Shown: positions 19,715 through 30,350 of the stretch, in pieces
Layout of the letters: every line of letters begins with the position of its first letter
Numbering within the stretch: the stretch's first letter is position 1
Assembly: GCA_030386875.1 (NCBI GenBank)
Contig: CM059569.1
Location: 45,423,842 to 45,487,841, forward strand
DNA from: Morinoia aosen
Taxonomy: Eukaryota; Arthropoda; Malacostraca; Amphipoda; Talitridae
Length of the DNA: 64,000 nucleotides
Direction: 5' to 3'
The notes under the pieces: model-generated
The model's input: the letters and a program-made list of their open reading frames with translations, nothing else
Database searches by the model: none
What the model was told of the DNA's origin: nothing
Program-made: the position numbers and the translations under genes

Positions 19715-20655
19715 CAAATTAAGCACAGTATGATATAACCAATTAGTACATTTATGACTCTGTAAACATAGTAAAGGGTTGAAGCTAATTCTAAATGTGA
19801 TTAATGAACAGTAATGTGAAAAACAAGGCCAATAGCAATCAGCATTAGTTATATCCTGCAAGTTCCTTTGTGGCATGCACATGCAACCAAATGGTTTCTG
19901 ATTCCTGAGTTTTTTGCTTTCATGCCAAACTCATCAACGTGAATTGCTCAAGAGACAATCTTAGTCAAAACATGCAGCATTCAGTCATCAACATTTTTAA
20001 GTAAACCCTTCTAGTTATAGGTAAACCTTTGTAGGTTGTGGGTGCCAGATGCACTTTTGCATGCTATGCATATACTAAAATGTTTCAATTGCATTGACAA
20101 GAGTCAGATTGCATTCTTCATTCAACTCTATAAAACAGCTCATGCCAAACACACATTTGTCGCACTTCACACACAACTATTTCTTTCTATACTGCTTAAT
20201 AGAACACATTTGTAAGGATTTGTTATCCTGGTTCATACTAACTTGTAGTACTACATTGCTGTTGGCTATGGAAAATGCAATGGTTTTATATTTCATTGAA
20301 AATCTTATCAAACTCTCAGTTGAACTTAGATTACAAAAGGCATTATGTCTTTTCAGGCATAGATTTACATATACACTTGAACTGCATTGTGTACCACCAC
20401 TGGCCACAAAGGGGATTTTCATATTGCTGCTGACCAACGAGTTGTCACAAACTCAATTTTGAAATATACTTAATTCCGGCTAAATGAAGACATGATCCAG
20501 TTAATGTTTGCCATTTTCAAAATTGCTTACTTTATTTGATTTTAAATGTGAGTTGAAAATTGAACTTCAGCAAAACCAATTGCAGTCGTGTTAGGAGTTT
20601 TGTCAGTTGTGTATAGTACCTGTGAAAAGTGACACATTCTGTTCTTTATGGTCAG
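19715..20655. other. Upstream region of CCDC103
   Basis: AT-rich DNA with a degenerate TTAA-type MITE piece at about 20478-20595 (AAATTGAACTTCAG, AATTGCAGTC). The bases TTTATGGTCAG just before the ATG look like a splice acceptor, so a 5' non-coding exon may lie further left. Confidence 0.45.
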
Positions 20656-20974
20656 ATGGCTTGTGGAGGGTGGGGTACGAGCAGCATAAGCAGTGGTGAT
20701 ACAAGCAGGAGTAACAGCAGCAGCAACGTCAGCGTGGGGGGTGCAGCAAGCGTCTCCAACTTTGGGGGTGGGTTGGGGCCTCTTGGAGGAGGATTGGGCC
20801 CTCTAGGTGGAGGTCTTGGCCCCATTGGAGGTGGTCTTGGTGGGAGCAACGGTTTGGAGATGAGACTTCGTGCTGGTATTGAGGCAGACAGACAGTACCA
20901 GGCTGAAAACTGTGCCAAGCTAAAGGCCGTGCACACCGCAGCCACTTACGAAGATTTCCGCCAGATGGTTATGG
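20656..20974 (+). CDS. CCDC103: CCDC103 exon 1
   Basis: Starts MACGGWGTSSISS, then Ser/Asn-rich sequence, then tandem GGGLGPL/GGGLGPI repeats (about 37-63), then the conserved dynein-attachment helix. The donor GTGAGA follows GTTATGG in phase 1. Confidence 0.85.
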
Positions 20975-23900
20975 GTGAGATCCTATTTGGCAGATTTACT
21001 TGCTGTTTTGGCCAGTCATGGAGTTGTATTGATGATAGAAATCCTATAAGTAGCAAATTCTTTTTGGCTGCTTTGTTGCTATTGTAGTCAGTCCTCTAGA
21101 TGTATACTATCACTTAAGCTAATCTCAGCTTATGTACCAGTAAAAACTATTCCTACCTATTTACATTAATTAATCAGAGTGATGACTGCAATTTTTTATT
21201 ATTTGTACTCTTTATGTGGTAAAATTTACATAAGAAATTGCATATTTTAAGGATTGTCTGTACCTAGTTTCCAGAAGGTTAAGGCTCTAAAAAATTTGCA
21301 TGCCATTAGTTATCTTAGAGAATTGGCTTCTAGCTGTTTTTTTATGGATATATGTCTATGTTATTCATATTTATGAAGGTCAGACATCCATATGTTGCTA
21401 TTTTTGTAAAAAAATTTACAGTGGGAATTGTTTCAGCACTGTTTCTAATATATATCACTTGAATTATTTTCTTTGCATCATAGTAACTTGAAATATCAAT
21501 ACACATTTTTTTATGTGTCTTAATGCACTAGAGAAGATTTTCCCCCAAGGATATATAATGAGTTTATTTCTTTTTGGATACCTATAAATCACATTGCACC
21601 TTTACATGAGGGAGTTTTTTCTAGGGCCAATATCCTTTGTAAGGGCACTTAATTAATGGTAAATAGGAAATTAATAAATAACGAAAATGATGCCTTTGCT
21701 TTGGTGAATATAAACTACGCGGAATCACTGTTTACTATCTTCAATTTAATATGACTGCAATACCACTCAATGGTGGGGCTCAAGGTTTTCTTGCTGTGAA
21801 ATGACCCATCGGGGGGTCGTTTGAAAAAGTTGAAAACAATGTTTTACAATTAATACTATTTAAAGGCCTGTTGACACGAGGAGTGGGTGAGCGCTCCACC
21901 ACGAGCTCAGTAAAATGCTTGTTCGAGTCAGCGTGTCCACAAGGACCATGGCAGACGTGCAGACTGCTCCAAGTAAAATCGTCAGTCTGCTCCTAGCAGC
22001 GGTAGGGAGAGAACGTACGAAGGTGGCTCTGCGACAGGCAATGGCGTTTTCAATCTCTATCAGTTGTCGCGGCTATAAAGAAGAAACAAAAACTAATAAG
22101 GAAAATGTGGGCGAAGCGTTGGCTTAAAAAAGTCCTTTTTTGGCAGCTAAACGCCACTTTTCCAAGATAACGTGTAGGCAGGGAGCAGAGACGCACACCC
22201 TACACGTTCAGCGTCTGAAATTGCACTGGGAAGCATTGAGTCGCTCGAGGAAGACCAAACATAGACAGACTGTTGTCTACTGCTCCATTGAGCCTGAAAC
22301 GAGAGAAAATGGGCGGGGTTTAAGCCTCTCTTTCCCGGTGGAGCGCTCGCTCACCCCTCGTGTCAACAGGCCTTAATGCACATAGTTAATGTTTGGGATT
22401 TATAAAATTTGTAACAACTTCTAAACTTCAATTGGATTTGAATACTGAACTTCAGTTCAACCCATCGCAGTCAACATGTTAATTTATTGTATTTTTCACC
22501 TGGAAATATGTGACAGGCTCTCAGTTACGCCCGTTGGACCGCTCCGACCGGTCCAGCAGCACCTCCAAAGCCAAACCCTCCATCTGGAACAGCCTGGCCA
22601 GCTCTGCCTCAAAGCGTTGCGGGAGCAGCAGCAGCAGCAATGGCGGCTGTGTGAGCAGTGCTGGTGCTCCCGCTGCTGGTTCTGCTGCCCCACCTCCTGC
22701 TGCCACCACCGGCAAACAAATCATACACAACCACAACCATCCTGAGAATTCCCCTTATCCGACAGACGTACAGTATGTGAGTACGAGCTTGCTTTGTTTT
22801 TTTGCATGTCCCCAACTGATGTCCAGTATGTGGGTGCTAGCTAATTTATATGCATTTTCATCCCCATGCTTGTAAAATGACAGCATTATTTTTTGTTAAA
22901 AGTCGGGACTAGTGTGCATGACCATGTAAAAATGATAAGTAAAGGGTAATTATTTCACTATACTTGATGTGTCATCACTTGGCTTGTATTTGAAGTGTAA
23001 TGTTTTATTTGTATTGGAAATATAGTTACTTGACTGATATTGAAGAGAAATATTTTATTCGGAGTTGCAGTATAATTATTTATTTGCATAGCAAGCATTA
23101 TTAACTGTTTTTGAATTGGAAGTGTAGTTATCTATTTTTATTGTAAGTGTAATGATTTATTTAAATTGCAAGGATACTCACATTTTTGTATTTAAAGTTC
23201 ATGTTTAGAGCAGGAGTTCCCAATCTTTTATGACCCCCTAAAGAAATTTTATTCACACCTTGGACCCCTTGAAACAAAAATGCCAACACATAGCCAATAT
23301 CCTATACCTTACCTGGAATTTTCTCCCATTGCCTGAAATAATGACTCGCACCTCCTCTGGAATAACATCTTACATCCAGGGGGTGCAACACATTGAAATG
23401 AGCAATAATTAAGGGGTTAGAAACCCCTAATTTAGATAGACCAATTAATCTAAATGTAGCACCCATCACAGGACCTGAACTGCCCACCAAGCACAACAGA
23501 AGGCTTGGTGCAGTTGTGGGGGCGCTTGGACCTGGCAGAGCGTCTGGAGCTGGTGAGGGGACTGGGTGGGGGAGGTGTGGAGAAGCTGGCTGGGGGGCTG
23601 GTAGCAGGGGGTCTTTTGGGGGACGCCATCACCACGCTGCTTGCCTTTACTCCCACGCCTGGAGATGTGGTCATGGTGGTGGCCCTCCTGCACGCCCTCA
23701 CGCAGGCAAAGAGGTGAGATTCTGCATGGAAATTCTAACGGACTAGACAACACCCTGACCGCATGAGGTAAAACTGAAGTTAAATGTTCGACTCAAATTT
23801 AACGTCTGTTTTTAAAATGCTAGTCTTGGTGGTGGTTCTCTTGTGCGCCCTCACGGACGCCAAGAGGTGAGATTCTGTGTGCTAATCCTAATGGACTTGA

Positions 23901-24987
23901 TTCTTTGACTGCAATAGGAGAGACTGAAGTTCAATATTCAACTCAATTGCAGTAAGAAATTTTGAAAATAGGAGTCATCGAGGTGAGATTCTACACGGTA
24001 CCCTTACTGAAATTCCAGGTAAAAGTGGGAAAAGAGCACAGAGTTTTTTGAAGGCAATGGAGAGCCAGTAGCAAGGGGATTGCTTCTGGTTCGTTCTGCT
24101 CTGGCATAGGATTCTCCTCAGCTGCTCTGCGACAAACTTTGGCAACTCTGGGACATCCCTCGGCTGTTTTGGTGCATCCTTGGTTACCTTATAACCTCGG
24201 CTGTTTTGGAGAGTCCTTTATTTACCAAAGGACTTTCCTGAAATGCTCTGCAACGCCCTGCAGCTTACGTGTACTCCAAAGGACCCTAATGAGTAGAACA
24301 TTGCCTAATGGTTAAAATATGATGCTGACTTGATTGTTCAATTTATTAACATTTCTGTGTCATTTTCTGCTTTTGTGAATTATTCACATTTTGAACTTAT
24401 TTTTTGTGACGTGAAGACTGTGACTCCAAATGATCCTAAGGAGCAAAATGCTGCTTCAGGCTTAAAATATAATGCTAAGTCAGTTGTTCAATTTATGAAC
24501 GTAAATATCTTGTTTTCTACTTTTGTAAATTGTTCACATTTTGTGACTTATTTACTTTTGTAGATCATTCACATTTTGTGACGTTAAGACGTATCTACTT
24601 TTGTAAATGATTCACATTTTGAACTTATGCCTTCTGACCTCAAGACGCATGTTCGGTGCAGGTTCAGCCTAAGCGTGCAGCTGGTGTGCGGCGAGGCTTA
24701 AAGTTCTTCTGATCTTCTACCAATGTAAATTATTCACATTTTGTCACATTAAGACTTATCCATTTAGGTAAATTATACACATTTTGAACTTCTACTTAGT
24801 GACTAAGACGCATGTGTGTTGCAGGTTCAGCCTTAGCGTACAGCTGGTGTGCGGCGAGGAGCGGTGGGCGTGGGGCCGGCTGCTGGAGAAGCTGCAGCTG
24901 GTGCTCTCAGAGCGCCCTCAGGACCTGGCTGAGCTCAACGTCACCGAGTGGACCATAGTGCAACTCAAGGCCAAGTTTAATCTATGA
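20656..24987 (+). CDS. CCDC103: CCDC103, axonemal dynein attachment/assembly factor (4 exons, 327 aa)
   Basis: Exons 20656-20974, 22517-22776, 23472-23713 and 24825-24987 join with GT-AG introns and fitting phases (984 nt). Residues about 67-118 (LRAGIEADRQYQAENCAKLK, YEDFRQMV, GSQLRPLDRSD) match the N-terminal dynein-attachment region of CCDC103 (human TADEKYKRENAAKLRAV, YEEFRGIV, SHLKPLERKD, recalled). The C-terminal half (about 200-325, LLHALTQAKRFSLSVQLV, LLEKLQLVL) fits the RPAP3_C-type domain. CCDC103 attaches dynein arms to axonemal microtubules, so this species should have motile cilia or sperm flagella. Residues 1-66 are a Gly/Ser-rich extension absent from vertebrates, which explains 327 aa against 242. 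The ATG at 20656 is the first in frame. Confidence 0.88.
20975..21863. other. CCDC103 intron 1, left part
   Basis: AT-rich. A remnant of the TTAA-type MITE family lies at about 21740-21850 (AATGACCCATCGGGGGGTCG). I see no other feature. Confidence 0.5.
21864..22373. mobile_element. Harbinger-like MITE in CCDC103 intron 1
   Basis: The terminal repeat AGGCCTGTTGACACGAGG and its complement CCTCGTGTCAACAGGCCT are flanked by TAA on both sides. A subterminal TGGAGCGCTC-type inverted block follows. A 3-bp TAA/TTA duplication and a (G)GCCTGTT.ACACG terminus are typical of PIF/Harbinger. No transposase is present. Confidence 0.7.
22517..22776 (+). CDS. CCDC103: CCDC103 exon 2
   Basis: The acceptor TATGTGACAG and the donor GTGAGT border 260 nt. 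It encodes GSQLRPLDRSDRSSS and PSIWNSLA, then a Ser- and Ala/Pro-rich linker with a trinucleotide repeat (GCAGCAGCAGCAGCAAT). The phase is 1 in, 0 out. Confidence 0.86.
23211..23444. repeat. Possible hAT-type MITE relic before CCDC103 exon 3
   Basis: It begins CAGGAGTTCCCAATCTTTTA, the look of many hAT non-autonomous ends, and an AACCCCTAATTTAG-like sequence lies near its right side. The right terminus is not clearly matched, so this is tentative. Confidence 0.35.
23472..23713 (+). CDS. CCDC103: CCDC103 exon 3
   Basis: The acceptor CCATCACAG and the donor GTGAGA border 242 nt, phase 0 in and 2 out. It encodes LVQLWGRLDLAERLELVRGL, a Gly-rich stretch, then DVVMVVALLHALTQAKR, the first part of the RPAP3_C-like domain. 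Confidence 0.87.
23815..24010 (+). repeat. Tandem copies of the CCDC103 exon 3 donor region
   Basis: At 23815-23866 the intron repeats the last ~50 nt of exon 3 (reading VLVVVLLCALTDAKR) followed by the same GTGAGATTCTG donor; a third, shorter donor copy is at 23981 onward. The ~150-bp unit also includes a MITE fragment (ACTGAAGTTCAATATTCAAC). Confidence 0.78.
24330..24824 (+). repeat. Tandem copies of the CCDC103 exon 4 acceptor region
   Basis: Several ATTCACATTTTGAACTTAT-type units lead to two copies of the acceptor and exon 4 start. The upstream copy is 24662-24701: after GGTGCAG it reads FSLSVQLVCGEA and then a stop. The real exon at 24825 follows GTTGCAG and continues into coding sequence. 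Offset between acceptors is 163 bp. Confidence 0.78.
24825..24987 (+). CDS. CCDC103: CCDC103 exon 4 (terminal)
   Basis: Begins with the last base of a split Arg codon, then FSLSVQLVCGEERWAWGRLL and EKLQLVLSERPQDLAELN, ending LKAKFNL-stop. The FTLNLSLL..LFQKLQ pattern of vertebrate CCDC103 is visible. Confidence 0.87.
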
Positions 24988-25004
24988 GAGAAATTCCTCT
25001 ATGC

Positions 25005-25525
25005 ACCGTGCTCTCATGATGAGCTGTTCTACTTGCCGTGCTCTCATGATGAGCTATTCTACTCACCCTCCTCTCATGAGGTTCTCTACTCGCCCTGCTC
25101 TCATGATGAGTTGTTCTACTCATGGTGCTCTCACAATGAGCTACTCAATAGGCCGTGCTCTCGTGAGGTTCTCTATTTGCCCTGCTCTCAGGATGAGTTG
25201 CTTTACATGCTCTGCTCTCACAATGAGCTACTTTATAAGCCCTGCTGTCAGGATGAGTTGCTTTACATGCCCTGCTCTTACAATGAGCTGCTTTATACGC
25301 CCTGCTCTCAGGATGAGCTGCTTTACCTGCCCTGCTCTCAGGAAGTTCTCCATTCGTCATGCTCTCAGAATGAGCTGCTTTACCTGCCCTGCTCTCAGGA
25401 AGTTTTCCATTCGCCATGCTCTCAGGATGAGCTGCTTTACCTGCCCTGCTCTCAGGAAGTCCTCCATTCGCCATGCTCTCAGGATGAGGTTCTCTACTCG
25501 CCCTGCTCTCACGATGAGCTTCATT
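25005..25525 (+). repeat. 30/27-bp minisatellite just after the CCDC103 stop
   Basis: About 17 copies of a unit like CTGCCCTGCTCTCAGGATGA. Spacings of the CTCTCA core are 30 or 27 bp throughout, so long open frames appear in two forward frames and one reverse frame. It probably lies in the CCDC103 3' UTR. Confidence 0.88.
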
Positions 25526-28500
25526 TCTTGCTTCCAAAATCTTGAAAACGCCGTATCAACTCAAATTTTGAGTCATTTTTGTTTTGTCCTGACCATTTTG
25601 CTTTATTTTGATAGTACCTGATTTAAAATCTCTCATCACTGAACCTTCCGTTTCATTCCTCTAATAGCTTTAAATATCCTGTTATTCTACACACAACCAA
25701 TTTCAGCACTGCTGTTGCTTCTGTTTGTCAAGCCTTTCTCTGAGCTTTGGAAGCTCCTTATGGAGTGGTCAAACTTTGCGTATTTTATCTGATATTAAAT
25801 TTTACTAATATCTTCTTCATTCGAGATTCCATGTTCTGAATATCTCTGTTTTAATGGTATCTGCAGGGATCTTGTTGAGTAATTACTTCGTGTTTAAGCA
25901 AATTTATCCTGCTTATGAGTCGCCAGTTATGACTAGTAATTTGTTATTAACTTCTCGCATGGGCTGATTTAATCCCAGAAAATTCTGTCTCTTTTAAGGT
26001 GAGTTTTGATCTGATAAGAGTGCCCACTGTGTCCTTAGATGTTCCCTTGAAAACGTCTATCGTTTTGTCCATCGTCCATCGTCTTGAGACGCTGATTTTC
26101 TGCCGCTCTACCATCATCTGTCACTCGTGCCAAATCAAAATTGCAAAGCTGAATCACTCTTTATCGTTAGAGCGCTCGGTGTTGATGATGAACTAGTTAG
26201 GATGGTCTTCAATCACTTTGATACTCGATTGCTTTGTTCACGTGCAGACTACAGTGTTGAATTTGCCATTTCCGTGTTGGCATAAATTTTCTCTGTGTAC
26301 ACACTGACTGCAGCGTTAATTTTGTGTCCACAGTCGTTTTGAAATTAGTTTTTTTCGACGGCCGTTTTGAAATTAATTTAGTTTCCACGGCCGTTTTGAA
26401 ATTCATTTGCTTTGTGTATGTATGTACATACAGATTCCAGCTTTTAATTTTCCATGGCCGTATGTGGTGTGCAGAAAGGCGAGTTCTGCTACACATTATA
26501 TTTACTACAGATAACATAAACCCTGGTCCCTACCTAGGGCCGTTGTGCAATAGTGTAAATACTCGTATTTGTATGCAAACGTTAGTTAGTGTGCTATTGC
26601 GTCTGGTGCGAGTGTGAGTGGTTTTCCATAGCTTAGGAAGGAATTTTTCTAAGGAAAAAACCTTTTCTAGGTTAGTACTGCAAGTTATTCTAACTCAAAA
26701 TTCTATCAAACGGACTTGCTGCTTCACACCCAGTTTAATGGCTTAGGAAAAAACCTTTTCTTGCCTACTACTGCGAGTTATTTTCAGTCGAAATTCAATC
26801 AAACGTACTTGCTGCTTTACACCCAATGTAGCTCTTCGTGCTGATGCTCATAGGCTTCTTCTGGCTGATGTTTGCAGTTAAGGTAATTGAAATTTATTGC
26901 ATTTCACGTGGTAAAGTGCAATTTTATGTTATGCTGGGAAAGTATAAGTACCTGGACGCTAATTATCTCATGACGCAGATAATTATCCTATTCAGTGAGA
27001 TCTGGCCTCCCTTGTTGTACAGCATTAACACTTTAACCGCAATTGGTTAAAGTGAAGTTCGAAATTCAATTCAAAGTCAATCGTAGTAAGCAAGTTTGAA
27101 AAAGCATACATTAACCAAATCATGCTTTCATTTAGCTTTAATTAAGTATTTATGAAAATTGAGTTTGTGGCTACTGCTTGGACAGCAGCGTTATGAAAAT
27201 CCCTTCTGCGGCCATCGGTGGCTCACGTTGCGGTCAAAGTGTTGAGCCTTCGATGATGGTGGCCTTAAATATGAACCATCATGAGGGTAAGGTTGTCTTC
27301 AGAAATTGAGTCTTTATACCTAATGTTTACGGACTCAATTGAATCCAAGGACTTTTTCCAAGTTCTACTTGGAAAAAAATTTTAACTTGTAATTTTCAGT
27401 CAACTTTCAACGGCATGGCAATGAACTTTTTGACAACTTCAATACTTTGGTTGTACATCAGAAAATGCTAATTATTTTACCAAAGGCTGATATCATGCTT
27501 GGACAGCTTTGAGACAGCGAATTTTATAGTAAAGCTCTCCTGTTTTGAAACTATTGTGGCTCTTCATTCTTTGTTTGTCTTGAAGAATTAGTGAAAGTAC
27601 ATTCATTATTTGTTATTTTTTAGATTTATGTTGCGTAATTTGATAGAATACACTTAGCATATGAGACACGGTAGTGCTTTTCCAACAACGACTGGGCATT
27701 TCAATAGTGGTAGCCAGTTTCCGTGGGCATTATGGTAGTACCTTAGCTTCCTTGAAAAAAAATTCCCTTTTATGTCCTCCATTTCCCCCAAGTGACATTT
27801 TGGCCTCGACTGAAGACTTGTTGACATTTTCAGGTCGAGGTCCAAGTGACATTTTCAGTTCAACTGAAGACTTGTTGCAGTATGGGCAGTGTCACACATT
27901 CCTCAGGTAATGGTTCCAAAGATGACAGAATCTCTGCGTGAGGCACTCATTGTAGCATGCTAGGCTCTTCGAAGTTGATGTTGTCATTGGTATGTCGTGT
28001 TTTTAGCTGTTATAGATATGCTTTATTTTGTTTCTTACTCGATGCTTGTAGTCATTAGCGGATTAAAATATGTTGTCTTTTTAAGATTTATTATATTCTT
28101 CGATCTCCTAAAAAAAAGGAGGTTCGTTTGAAGCTGTCCGTCAGTTCATCTTCAGTGTTGAATCTGAAGCAGTGTTGTGTCTGGAGCGAAGTTGTCTCCG
28201 TTGCCAGTATGTGTGTTACTTTATGAGTAAATGTAAACAACTTGGGGAAAAATTACTTCGATGATGAACATATTTGTAAAATATTACTGGAGTGGTTAAC
28301 TAATTTGGGAAACGTTACTAGGATGACGAGCTAATTTGGAAAACGTTCATGGATGAAGAACTAATTTGGGAAATGTTACTGGGATGGTGAGCTAATATTG
28401 GAAACGTAACTGGGATGATGAGCTAATATTGGAAACGTAACTGGGATGATGAACTAATTTGTGTTACCAGAATGAAGAACTAATTTGCGTAAATGTAATG

Positions 28501-29961
28501 AAGAACTAATTTCTATAATGAAGAACACGTTACCGGAATGATGAACTAATTTGGGAAACGTAACAGGACTGCTGCCAGTGAAATATGACCCCCTCATGTT
28601 TTTCTAATTTATTTATCGGTAGGTAAGGTGTGTGTTGTTTGTATTGAACTTGTGCAGCATGTGCGAGTTTGTTTGTTGCTTGGAGCGATAGTGAGTGTTT
28701 GTATTGGCATGCGAACATGTGCTTGTGTGTGTGGCGGTGTGATGAGTGTTTTTCCTGCCCCACTCGAGTGGGCCGAGCGTGAGTGTGCGCCATTCGAGTG
28801 GGCTCAGTGTATGTGTGGTCTTTTCGAGTAGTGAAACCTGATGCGAAAAGCACTGATAATGCAAAATCTAATCTAAAGTTTTTGCTCTGTCAGTCTTTCG
28901 TATGCCTACTCTCTACCATCTGTTGCTGTTCATTGTTCCTAGTACTAACTAGTAGATCTTAGTATTTATCTCAACTATCGTAAAAAGGCATAATTTTGTT
29001 TGTTTGTGTTAATTTTATAGTCTATGAATTACAGTTGCACCTTTGAAACTTGAAGTTTAGTTTCTATATTCAATGAGTGGGACTACAAGGTGGCGTATCT
29101 GATGTACTCGTGTTTGTTTTGCAGTTGCGGGGTGAAGGCACATGTTTTTTGTGTGACTTGGGTTTTTGAAATCTCTCAAAAAGACTAGCGGGAGTCTTAA
29201 GTTGGTTTCATTTGAATCTACCGGCAAGAGACGTTTTATTCTACATGGTGAAAAACGTTAAGCATCTCGCTTTGGAACCGGTAAAATACATTGAATTTTA
29301 CTGTACGTGATGCGAAGGTTTAGCATTTTGCCATGGACAAGAAAGACTAGTTCGGCCCCAGTCCGGTATTTTTATCAGCATTTGCAAATTTTCTTCGGGG
29401 TTTATAAAAAGCAGAAAAGTTAAAGAAAAAACTCTTCTACCCTATGAGCTTTCACTCCACTCAATTCCTTCCTGTTGTTAAGTTGCTGCCGAATCGTTCT
29501 TATTGCATGATTGCTGTATTGGAAAGATGAGTGACAACTTCTGTGATTTTGACTAGCAATGGAGAACGAGACGTCACCGTAAAAAGATCTGAGTTGCCTG
29601 CAACACTGGCTGTGACCGTTTTGAATTAAGTTTTTGAGTGAAGAACGCCCTTATTTATTAATTAATTTATTTTTCTGTTCATGAGCATGTGGTCAATTCT
29701 TTATTTTGGCGCAAGGCTGCTGAAATGCACTCGCTTCTGTTCCTCGATTTTCTTTATTTCTTCACTTAGCGATTTTTTAAAGTCAAAGTTCTGCTGAAGT
29801 GTAACGTGTAACGTTCAAATCTAAAACTTTAATGCTTTTCAAGTAATAATTTATATACAGTTTACATTCTCACTATTTCAACATGATACCTTCCATCTCC
29901 ATGTTTTTTTTTTCTTCCGATCCAACAAGAAAACTTGTCTGCTCCGCATGCCTTCATCCTT
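25526..29961. other. Intergenic DNA with local tandem repeats, no gene
   Basis: I find no convincing coding exon. A three-copy ~33-bp repeat with GGCCGTTTTGAAATT stands at about 26330-26410, a diverged doubled block (GGAAAAAACCTTTTCT) at about 26655-26770, and a MITE relic at about 27020-27120 (GTGAAGTTCGAAATTCAATT). Confidence 0.55.
28258..28565 (+). repeat. ~32-bp tandem repeat, about ten diverged copies
   Basis: The unit resembles GATGAACTAATTTGGGAAAC followed by GTTACTGG. Lengths vary, with internal deletions on the right side. Confidence 0.8.
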
Positions 29962-30350
29962 CATCCAGTACCCCTTCAGGGGGATACAATTATTGTATCT
30001 AAGGGAATTAGCGCTCCCAGGGGGACAATGTGAGGGCCCGAGCTGAAGGTTAGGTAGGCTTTTTTTTTGTTAAAATAGAATAGGTTTTTGTTTTGTTACG
30101 GACCATCTTTTTTCGGTTCACTGCTGTCCTGTTTTTTCAGCACCTACTACTTTCTTCTTCAACTTTGATCTTGTTTCATAAACTTCTTTCTCATCTTACT
30201 GTTTCTATGACCTTTCTGCATAGATTCCCCGTTCTCTCATCTCCATACTAAATGGTGCCTTCCTCCTTCCTCTCTTTGATATGCTCTTTTTTTGTAGCGG
30301 TTAGGGAGGCTTAAACTAACTTATAAACTTATAATCATAATCTAATCTTC
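29962..30350 (+). repeat. Family F repeat, nearly complete forward copy
   Basis: Starts near TACCCCTTCAGGGGGATACA, runs through GGACCATCTTTTTTCGGTTC and CTTACTGTTTCTATG, and ends near CATAATCTAATCTT. It is the best reference copy for the family in this window. Confidence 0.7.

Noticed and set aside
20652..20945. Pro-rich minus-strand protein opposite CCDC103 exon 1
   Set aside because: Shadow of the Gly-rich repeat on the coding strand; no splice or homology support.
25145..25537. Reverse-strand Glu/Arg/Ala-rich protein over the minisatellite
   Set aside because: It is the complement of the 30/27-bp repeat, which is open in several frames because unit lengths are multiples of three.
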